Assembly (NCBI GenBank): GCA_947175545.1
Contig: CAMWNI010000001.1
Coordinates: 62,001 to 126,000 of the forward strand
Source: an uncultured Porphyromonadaceae bacterium
Lineage (GTDB): Bacteria; Bacteroidota; Bacteroidia; Bacteroidales; Muribaculaceae
Direction: 5' to 3'
Length of the DNA stretch: 64,000 nt
Shown here: positions 57,013 through 64,000 of the stretch, piece after piece
How the letters are laid out: every line of letters begins with the position of its first letter
Position numbering within the stretch: position 1 is the stretch's first letter
Made by a program: the position numbers and the translations under genes
Notes under the pieces: model-generated
Databases searched by the model: none
The model's input: the letters and a program-made list of their open reading frames with translations, nothing else
Told to the model about the DNA's origin: nothing

Positions 57013-59955
57013 ATGAAGAAAACCTTCGTAAAGATTTCGTTACTGTCAATGATGCTTTCGTTGATGCCCACTGCAATGACCTCTTGTAAGGACTATGACG
57101 ACGACATCACTGAAATCAACGGAACGACAGATCAGTTGGGTTCACAGATTGCAGCACTAAACACTGCAATCGACGCCAACAAGACCGCGGCCCAGAATGC
57201 CCAAAACGCCGCCGAAGCAGCCCTTAAGGCCGCCCAGGACGCTCAGGCCGCCGGCGACCAGGCCGAGGCCGACGCTCAAGCCGCAATGGCTGTTGCACAC
57301 GCCGCCGAAGCAGCCGCAGCCCAGGCGAAGGCCGATGCCCTTGCAGAAATCAAGGCTCAGGCCGAGGCTCTTTCCAACAAAATCGGTGACAACACCGACG
57401 CAATCTCCGCCCTGCTCGGCCGAATCGCCGCCGTTGAAAATGACCTTGCAAACCTCGACATTGAAGGTATAAACTCCAAGCTTGCCGATGTCAACAAAGC
57501 AATCGAAGCCGTCAACATCCAGCTGAAGGCCCTCGAAGGCTATGAAACCCGCCTAAGCCAACTTGAGAGCCAGTACAGCGCACTCTCAGGCGAAGTCTCC
57601 ACGATCAAGACAAACATCGCCGGCGTCAAGGAAAATCTTACCGCACTGGAAACCCGAGTAAAAAACAACGAACTTACAATCAAGGACATCCAGGACGACC
57701 TCGCAAAGGTTAGCCAAACGATTTCAACTCAGGTCCAGAACGGCATCAACACCATTGCCGGAATCATCAGCTCACGTCTGACCTCCGTTACTCTGATGCC
57801 TAACCTTTACGTAGGCGGCATCCCCACCATAGAGTTCAAGTCAGCACAGTACAACTCTCTCGTCTGGCAGAACAACACCTGGAAAGAAAGCAACAAGTCA
57901 TATCGCGTCTCGAACAACAAGACCGAGATTGAATATCGCCTCAATCCCGCAACCATTCAGGACGCCGACATTGACATCAACGGCCTCGCCTTTGTTTCGC
58001 GTGTTGCAACCTCCCGTGCCGCCGAAATCGACAACGACATCATCAGCGTGGTTTCAGGCAAGGTTTCGGCCAACGGTGTGCTGAAAATCACCGCAGGCAA
58101 GAGCAACACCAACTCGCTCAACCTCTCCGGCAACAAAATCAACACCGTGACCCTCAAGGTGCCTATCGCAAAGCAGCACCTCTTCGAGGGTGAAAGCTCG
58201 GCTCACGTTTACTCTGAGTACACCCGTCTGACCGAGACCTATTTCACTCCGAAACTCCACAAAACCAACAAGGTTGCAGGCTCAATCGCCAATCACTTCA
58301 ACGACTCGACCGAAGTTTACGCCTCGTCAATGGACCAGCTCGTAGCTGCGGAAGTCGTTTATGACGGGGCGCTCGACCTGACGACTCTGGTTCAAGGCTG
58401 CGGATTCGTTTCGCCGTCGACCCATACCCTGATGTCGCTCGCCGAAATGAAGGAATATGGCTTCGAAGTAAGCTTCTCCCTCGCAACCAGAGCCTACACG
58501 ACCGGCTCGGTAGACCATGCCAACCAGCAGGAATTTGCAAAAATCGAAGGCTCGACACTGACTCCCGGCTCGCCGACCGCTTCCGGTTTCAGCGCAGGCA
58601 ACAAGACCTCCATCGGCAAGCAGCCCATCGTACACGTATGGCTGAAGGACGTCAACAACAAGACCCTTGTTGACCAGCGTTACTTCAAAGTGAAAATCAC
58701 CCCTGAAGAAATCAAGCCCATCGAGTTCACCATCACCCCGAACAAGACCGCCAACATGGGTTGCGCCGACTACACATGGCACGTCACCTGGGATGAAATG
58801 ACCAAGCAGGTTCTTTCTCAGTTCCCCGAAAACGGCATCTCGAAGGCTGACTTCTTCGCCCGCTACGGCGCTCACGCCACAAGCATTGAAGTTAAGGTTG
58901 ACAACGTCATCAATAACAGCCTGGCCGCTAACGTCAGCGACAATGTAACCCTTGACAACACCGGCGCATCAATCCCTGTTATGTCGTTCACGCTCACCAA
59001 TAGCGAACTCGGCATCCTTGCGCAGAACAAGTCGAAGACCTACACCGTCACCCTGACTTACACAGACCCGAACAACCTCTACTCGCCCGTATCAATTACC
59101 TTCACTTGCGTCGTTACCAACAACATTGCAAACCCAACGCTCGGCAACACCGACAACACGAAGTGGGTCAACGGCACTATGCTGCTCTACCCGATTCCTT
59201 ACGGCTCGCCGAACGCTCAGACCAACGCCGAGTACGACACGAACATCATCGAGGGTCGAACCAACCCGCTTGTGAAGGGCCTGCTCAACTGCGCAACCTG
59301 GAACATGGCGCTTGCCGAGACCTACGGAGGCGTTTCAATGACCTTCCCGGCTAACTATGGCGGATGGATGCTTCCCGCAGCAGCCAACACCCTCAAACAG
59401 GTCAACGTCGCTATCCCCCACGACAGCAGAGGCATCAACCTCGTCGAAAACGAGACTAAGATGACCGTTAAATGGAACGCACGTCTGAATGGCATTGCCG
59501 GCAACGAGGTTACGTTCGGAACCTGCGCACTGCAGATTGTCAAGCCCCTCCAGAACCCGCAGCTCGACAACTCGGTCGTTCTTCAGGACAAGCCCTTCCA
59601 GCAGACCGTCAGCCTCGGCGACAAGTTCACCCTGAAGGATGCTTATGGCGAAACCGTTGCCAACACCTCCGGCATGGCCAAGAACCTCTGGGACTACTAT
59701 GGCGTAACCGATATCATCTTCGCCAACGCCGCCGGCCAAATCATGATCACTGACGACATGAACGGCACGAACCCGCGTACTCTGGCGTCGATCAACATGA
59801 CCGCCGACATCAATGTGGCAACCAAGGAACTCACCTTCCATGCCAACGGCGCGCCGCTGCAGTCTGACTGCTACCTCCAGATTCCCGTGCAGGTTAAGCA
59901 CTACTGGGGTACACTGACAGCCAACCTTTACATCAGAATTCAGCACACTCTTTAA
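57013..59955 (+). CDS. Large surface lipoprotein with an N-terminal coiled coil
   Basis: 980 residues. The signal peptide ends MTSC (Cys25) and the following KDYDDD is an acidic export signal of the kind that sends Bacteroidota lipoproteins to the cell surface. Residues about 30-130 are extremely Ala-rich (AAEAALKAAQDAQAAGDQAE-type heptads), then Leu-containing heptads to about 250 (for example IKTNIAGVKENLTALETRVK), so a long trimeric or dimeric stalk is likely. The remaining 700 residues are beta-rich domains I cannot name, opening with LMPNLYVGGIPTIEFKS. No enzyme motif was seen. A stalk-and-head adhesin or S-layer-like role is inference. It is a single-gene unit followed by two hairpins. 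Confidence 0.82.
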   Translation: MKKTFVKISLLSMMLSLMPTAMTSCKDYDDDITEINGTTDQLGSQIAALNTAIDANKTAAQNAQNAAEAALKAAQDAQAAGDQAEADAQAAMAVAHAAEAAAAQAKADALAEIKAQAEALSNKIGDNTDAISALLGRIAAVENDLANLDIEGINSKLADVNKAIEAVNIQLKALEGYETRLSQLESQYSALSGEVSTIKTNIAGVKENLTALETRVKNNELTIKDIQDDLAKVSQTISTQVQNGINTIAGIISSRLTSVTLMPNLYVGGIPTIEFKSAQYNSLVWQNNTWKESNKSYRVSNNKTEIEYRLNPATIQDADIDINGLAFVSRVATSRAAEIDNDIISVVSGKVSANGVLKITAGKSNTNSLNLSGNKINTVTLKVPIAKQHLFEGESSAHVYSEYTRLTETYFTPKLHKTNKVAGSIANHFNDSTEVYASSMDQLVAAEVVYDGALDLTTLVQGCGFVSPSTHTLMSLAEMKEYGFEVSFSLATRAYTTGSVDHANQQEFAKIEGSTLTPGSPTASGFSAGNKTSIGKQPIVHVWLKDVNNKTLVDQRYFKVKITPEEIKPIEFTITPNKTANMGCADYTWHVTWDEMTKQVLSQFPENGISKADFFARYGAHATSIEVKVDNVINNSLAANVSDNVTLDNTGASIPVMSFTLTNSELGILAQNKSKTYTVTLTYTDPNNLYSPVSITFTCVVTNNIANPTLGNTDNTKWVNGTMLLYPIPYGSPNAQTNAEYDTNIIEGRTNPLVKGLLNCATWNMALAETYGGVSMTFPANYGGWMLPAAANTLKQVNVAIPHDSRGINLVENETKMTVKWNARLNGIAGNEVTFGTCALQIVKPLQNPQLDNSVVLQDKPFQQTVSLGDKFTLKDAYGETVANTSGMAKNLWDYYGVTDIIFANAAGQIMITDDMNGTNPRTLASINMTADINVATKELTFHANGAPLQSDCYLQIPVQVKHYWGTLTANLYIRIQHTL

Positions 59956-60049
59956 TGAATGAGATGAATTCCTGTCAAGTAAATAAAGAATGTTAAGTAA
60001 ATCGTGGCAACTATAACATCAAATACTTAACTCTACTAATTAAACCTGT

Positions 60050-60081
60050 AAGAACCGGGGTTCGGGAGAATCCCGGTTCTT
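60050..60081 (+). terminator. Hairpin 95 bp after the lipoprotein gene
   Basis: AAGAACCGGG (60050-60059) pairs perfectly with CCCGGTTCTT (60072-60081). There is no U-run after it. It may stabilise the mRNA end or act with the second hairpin. Confidence 0.5.
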
Positions 60082-60129
60082 CATCTCAACGATTATTTTG
60101 TGTGGAACGTCAAACCCATCGAAGTAAGG

Positions 60130-60161
60130 AAGCCCGGAGCAGATTGCCCCGGGCTTTTTTT
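60130..60161 (+). terminator. Intrinsic terminator before the M60 gene
   Basis: AAGCCCGG (60130-60137) with CCGGGCTT (60149-60156), followed by T to 60161. This is a canonical terminator, closing the lipoprotein unit. Confidence 0.85.
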
Positions 60162-60209
60162 GATTTATACCCCGTTCGCCACCGATAAACGGCTGAAACA
60201 GTAAAAATT

Positions 60210-60240
60210 TTTGCCATTTGATTTTTTTTACTTATATTTG
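60210..60240 (+). promoter_or_regulatory. Promoter of the M60 peptidase gene
   Basis: TTTG at 60210-60213, 19 nt spacer, TATATTTG at 60233-60240, then 60 nt of AC-rich leader to the ATG at 60301. Confidence 0.75.
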
Positions 60241-60300
60241 CGTGCTTAATTATACACTAAATCAAACAACCAAACAATAAACAACAAACCAACTATTATC

Positions 60301-63300
60301 ATGAAAAAAAGCATTATCTCTAAGCTTTTTGCCACGATAGCTCTTGGATTGACCTGCGCTTCCGCATGGGCCGTCAAGCCCGAAGCCGGAAAGGTTTACC
60401 GCATCGTCAACAAGGGTTACGCAAATTTCGTGATGGCCGCGCAGGGTCCGAGCAATCCGATTGCCTGCTCGCTGCAAAACGCCACCAACGACTCCCAGCT
60501 CTGGCTGGCCGAAACAAACACCACTGAGGGAACTCTGAGTTTCCGCTGTCTCGGTGTCGGCACTTACCTGCGCAGCTCAAACGCTCAGAGCAGCACCTGG
60601 TCCCTCTCGACATCCAACTCCAATAAGGCCACTCACATGGTTGTGGCCGGAAGCGGCAACGACTTCACAATCAAGGCCACCAACGGCAGCGGAACCTACG
60701 TCTACGCTCACTGTGACGGCCAGAAAAACGTGGTTGGCTGGAGTACTGACGCAACCCCTTCCCACTGGGATTTCACCGAAGTCAGCCTGACCAAGGAAGA
60801 AATCGATGAGAAGCTCGCCGCCAGCGAGAACCTTCTCGGCGAACAAAAGAACGAAGGCAAATATCAGGAACTGCTGAAAAAAATCTTCACTGACGACGCC
60901 TGCACCGTTCTCAACTCAACTTTTGCCGGCATGACTGAAGCTCAGATTAAAGCCAATGCTGACTTCAAGGCCCTGCCCGCCGTCCTTCAGAACGCCGTGC
61001 TGAAAGTCAAGAGCGGCGACTGGAGCGAAGTTGACCCGACCGACTCTTCAAAAGAATGGGACAGCGCCCACGCCAAGAAATATCGCGTTCAGATGGTCGA
61101 GCCTTATTCTCCCGGCGCGGAAGCCGCCCAGCTCTGCGGAATCCAGGCTTACACCAACATGAACAACCCGACCGGTATCCTCTCGGACAACGGCACGACG
61201 CTCTACGTCATGGTTGAAGGTCTGCCCGACGATGGCTGCTCGATGTTCATGGGCGGCGCAACCGGCAGCGGAATGTGGAACGACTACACCTCAGGAGTCG
61301 AACTCCACAACGGCCTCAACGTGATTCCCGGCTGGAGCGACACCGCACACCAGTTCATCTACTACACCGTCTACACCGTCACCGACTATCAGAACGACGG
61401 CCGCCGTCATCCCTCAGAATACAAGGTGACCGATTTCCCTGACGTAAAGGTACACATCGAAGGCGGCTCACTCAACGGCTACTTCGACTACGTCGGCGAT
61501 GAACTCTATACCCCTGACACCACTGAAGACTTCTGGTATACCGCAAACCGCGCCCGCCACGAAATGTACTCCCTGGTCGGCAAATACGTCATTCTCTACT
61601 TCTTCCTCGAAGACACTGAAAGCAAAGTCGGCGCCGGCACCAAGTCATGGGGCCTGAAATCAGTCATGAACCCTGACAACCGTCCCGCCCACGAAGGATA
61701 TGCAGGCCGCACATACGACCTCGTTGAAATCATGACAACCTGGGATAACATGTGCTGGAGCGAACGCATCATGATGGGCGTCAACTCGGCCGACAATATC
61801 AAGGAATTCAACGACTACTACACCACGCAGAATAACAACAACTGCGCTTTCTTCGCCCCCATCACCGGCGACGAAGAACTCATCAAAGGCCACAAGGTTG
61901 CGCCTCAGTATTCTTACCACGACTACTTCAACAACCGCATGATGGGCATCACCATGCAGGGCGACCTCTTCATGAACGCAACCTCATGGCGTACGGCTTA
62001 CAACATCACCACTCTTGAGGCTATCCTCTGCTCCATCCCCTACGACTCAGGCTCGCTCTGGGGTCCCGCCCACGAATATGGCCACATGAACCAGGGTCCC
62101 GTGAAAGTTGCCGGCACGACGGAAATCTCGAACAACTGCTTCTCCAACGTTGCCGTTTACTATCACAACCAGAGTACCTCGCGCTCGAACTACCCCAGCG
62201 ACATGGCCAAATCGTTCAACAAAGGTGACACCTATCTGGACTACGGCATCTGGAGTACCACCCGCATGTACTTCCAGCTCTTCCTCTACTACCATGCCGC
62301 ACAGCACAACACCAAGTTCTATCCCCGTCTCTACGAACTTCTGCGCAACCACCCCCTCCAGAAGTCCTACTACCTCAACCCGCGTTACGACGCCCTTCAG
62401 TTTGTCCGCATGTGCTGCCTGGCAGCCGAAGAGGACCTCACCAACTACTTCGAGGCCTGGGGCATGTTCGTTCCCCTGAAGTCATACCACATCGGTGACT
62501 ACTCCAACTTTATGGCCACTCTGACCGAAGAGGACATCAAGGCCGTCAAGGACGAAATCAAATCATGGGGCTTCCCCGAAAACAATCAGATTATTCTGAT
62601 TGACGACCGTCCCGGCCAGACCAAGCTCGACGGCAAAAGCTCACGCCGCGAATGGGGCGACTTCATGTCGATTGCAGGCGCCGGCCCGCTCGGCGGCGTC
62701 ATCGACTTCCGCAACAACAAGCCCGCATCCGGCGAAATGGGCTTCTCAATGAACGGCTTCAACGTTGAAATCACCATGGGCGAAGGCGCAAGCGCCGGCG
62801 TCGGCTTCCTCGTCTTTGACAAGGACGGCAACATCCTCGGCTTCGGCAATGACTACTCATTCCCCGTCAACTCCGAGTGTGCAAAGGCCCTTATCGAAGG
62901 CAGCGCCAAGGTTGTCGCTATCGGCGGCGACGGCAAAACCGTCGAGCTGACCAACAACTTCCTGACCTCCGACGCCGCAACCCGCCTGGCCGAACTCAAC
63001 AAACTCATCGAACTTGTCAAGCCCGAACTGGAATACGTTGACGAAGAAATGGCACGCGCCGGATGGTACATGCCCTACTATGCAGAACCCGTCAACAAAG
63101 CAATCGAAGCCGCAAAGGCACTGACCGACGAGACCAACCCCGACGACGTTTCCGCAGCCTACATCGCACTCGTGGCCGCCTACAACGAACTGCGCAACAA
63201 CTCAGCCGCAAAAGTTTCGTTCATGCCCGGCGCAAGCTATAACGTCATCAACAAAAACTTCAAGACCCGCGGCATCGGCACCAAGTCCAACGGCTCGCTG

Positions 63301-64000
63301 GGCAATGTGGCCGTCAACACCACAACCAAGATGGACGACGAAAAGAACATCTGGACCTTCGAAACCGTAAGCACGGCTGACCGTCAGTATCGCATCAAGA
63401 ACGTAGCGACCGGCGAATATCTCGGCGTTGCTGAAAAGGGCGACGAAATCCCGATGGCAAAGAAAGCCAAGTCTGGCATCTACACCGTTCAGGAAAACGG
63501 CCAGGGCCAGTACGTCCTCGTACTTGACAACAACTGGGACCAGGGCGTGCAGATCATGCAGAACAAGACCACAGGCCCCATCGGCTTCTGGAGCGCCGGC
63601 GACCAGAACTCACAGTGGATTCTCCGCCTCCACGACGCGACCGCCAAGGGCGCATCGCTCGTTGCCCTCCAGCAGCTCGTTGCCGACACGAAGATTTCCT
63701 TCCCCCTGGCAGGCTCGGTTGACATTATCGGCGACAACATCAACCTCAAAGCCGAAAACATCACCTCGAACGCCCCCTACACCGGCACCTCCTATCCTGA
63801 AGACACGTTCACCTCATTCGACGTTCTTCTTGACGGCGATGTCAACACCTACTTCCACTCAAACTACGAAAACAACGCCGCTTCAACCGACGGCAAGAGC
63901 CACAACATCGCAATGGACCTTGGCGAAGGCAACGAGACCAACTCGTTCCAGCTCACCTGGACCAACCGCACCGTTACGGGCAACTCCGGCGTACACGCGC
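60301..64000 (+). CDS. M60-like (mucin-type) metallopeptidase, 3' end missing
   Basis: At least 1233 residues; the frame is still open at the window end. The signal peptide ends at about SAWA. Residues 30-160 have ricin-like patterns (YRIVNKGYANFVMAA, NDSQLWLAE, GVGTYLRSS) as in the beta-galactosidase in this window. The peptidase domain carries the zinc motif HEYGH (591-595) with a downstream Glu (608), the gluzincin layout of the M60/enhancin family, which includes enzymes that cut O-glycosylated mucin-type proteins. From about residue 960 a second ricin-like region follows (YNVINKNFKTRGIG), and the last part (DVLLDGDVNTYFHS, MDLGEGNETNSFQL) looks like an F5/8-type carbohydrate-binding module. 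Extracellular action on host mucin is likely but not shown. Confidence 0.88.
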   Translation, partial: MKKSIISKLFATIALGLTCASAWAVKPEAGKVYRIVNKGYANFVMAAQGPSNPIACSLQNATNDSQLWLAETNTTEGTLSFRCLGVGTYLRSSNAQSSTWSLSTSNSNKATHMVVAGSGNDFTIKATNGSGTYVYAHCDGQKNVVGWSTDATPSHWDFTEVSLTKEEIDEKLAASENLLGEQKNEGKYQELLKKIFTDDACTVLNSTFAGMTEAQIKANADFKALPAVLQNAVLKVKSGDWSEVDPTDSSKEWDSAHAKKYRVQMVEPYSPGAEAAQLCGIQAYTNMNNPTGILSDNGTTLYVMVEGLPDDGCSMFMGGATGSGMWNDYTSGVELHNGLNVIPGWSDTAHQFIYYTVYTVTDYQNDGRRHPSEYKVTDFPDVKVHIEGGSLNGYFDYVGDELYTPDTTEDFWYTANRARHEMYSLVGKYVILYFFLEDTESKVGAGTKSWGLKSVMNPDNRPAHEGYAGRTYDLVEIMTTWDNMCWSERIMMGVNSADNIKEFNDYYTTQNNNNCAFFAPITGDEELIKGHKVAPQYSYHDYFNNRMMGITMQGDLFMNATSWRTAYNITTLEAILCSIPYDSGSLWGPAHEYGHMNQGPVKVAGTTEISNNCFSNVAVYYHNQSTSRSNYPSDMAKSFNKGDTYLDYGIWSTTRMYFQLFLYYHAAQHNTKFYPRLYELLRNHPLQKSYYLNPRYDALQFVRMCCLAAEEDLTNYFEAWGMFVPLKSYHIGDYSNFMATLTEEDIKAVKDEIKSWGFPENNQIILIDDRPGQTKLDGKSSRREWGDFMSIAGAGPLGGVIDFRNNKPASGEMGFSMNGFNVEITMGEGASAGVGFLVFDKDGNILGFGNDYSFPVNSECAKALIEGSAKVVAIGGDGKTVELTNNFLTSDAATRLAELNKLIELVKPELEYVDEEMARAGWYMPYYAEPVNKAIEAAKALTDETNPDDVSAAYIALVAAYNELRNNSAAKVSFMPGASYNVINKNFKTRGIGTKSNGSLGNVAVNTTTKMDDEKNIWTFETVSTADRQYRIKNVATGEYLGVAEKGDEIPMAKKAKSGIYTVQENGQGQYVLVLDNNWDQGVQIMQNKTTGPIGFWSAGDQNSQWILRLHDATAKGASLVALQQLVADTKISFPLAGSVDIIGDNINLKAENITSNAPYTGTSYPEDTFTSFDVLLDGDVNTYFHSNYENNAASTDGKSHNIAMDLGEGNETNSFQLTWTNRTVTGNSGVHA

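Noticed and set aside
57190..57400. DNA-level tandem repeat in the Ala-rich coiled coil
   Set aside because: The repetition is in the amino-acid composition; I see no exact repeating DNA unit.

Overview
The window looks like a chromosome segment from a gut Bacteroidales, most likely Muribaculaceae-like (inference). The evidence is the gene set (OmpH-type chaperones beside BamA, TamL/TamB, DUF3078, DUF3822, WG-repeat lipoproteins, BtuG-type propeller, M60 peptidase), the promoter style, and the absence of Shine-Dalgarno-led starts. Many genes sit behind a Bacteroidota-type -7 box TAnnTTTG, often with TTTG or TTG about 20 nt upstream. Coding sequence is fairly GC-rich at third positions. No rRNA, tRNA or CRISPR array was seen.

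Layout. 1-5.7 kb: envelope biogenesis run (uppS 3' part, bamA, two OmpH/Skp-like chaperones, pepT). 5.8-8.7 kb: a secreted histidine phosphatase and an isolated, intact-looking terminase large subunit with no other phage gene. 8.7-15.7 kb, minus strand: tamB-tamL, overlapping by 4 bp. 16-21.2 kb: a TPR membrane protein, a C45-like Ntn hydrolase that looks cut short, then two WG-repeat lipoproteins in a segment bounded by an inverted 14-bp and a direct 11-bp repeat, with a broken gene tail on the far side. 21.2-32 kb, minus strand: a GH2 beta-galactosidase with its own promoter, and a cobalamin-riboswitch operon (TonB-dependent receptor, BtuG-like propeller, large unknown surface protein). 32.3-34.5 kb, minus: a beta-helix lipoprotein and a GT2 glycosyltransferase. 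34.6-47 kb, plus: DUF3078 and DUF5009 membrane proteins; a six-gene chain joined by 4-bp overlaps (RelA/SpoT, PgpH-like HD phosphodiesterase, DUF3822, rsmD, two GT4 enzymes); then ychF and pyrF. 47-52 kb, minus: pta-ackA-ddh-surE-polyprenyl synthase. 52.4-56 kb: pyruvate:ferredoxin oxidoreductase. 56.2-56.5 kb: a candidate structured non-coding RNA of about 340 nt. 56.6-64 kb: a small HTH protein, a 980-residue coiled-coil surface lipoprotein, and the start of an M60-like (mucin-type) peptidase that runs off the window.

Much of the window serves the envelope: UppS supplies the undecaprenyl carrier, BamA and the OmpH chaperones insert outer-membrane proteins, and TamA/B-like proteins assist assembly or lipid transport. 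Core anaerobic metabolism is represented by PFOR plus Pta-AckA (pyruvate to acetate with ATP). The accessory parts (B12 capture, beta-galactosidase, M60 peptidase, coiled-coil lipoprotein) fit a mucosal gut lifestyle. The items most worth a second look are the lone terminase, the WG-repeat cassette with its flanking repeats, the B12 operon whose BtuG-like protein lacks a lipobox, and the 56.2-56.5 kb RNA candidate.
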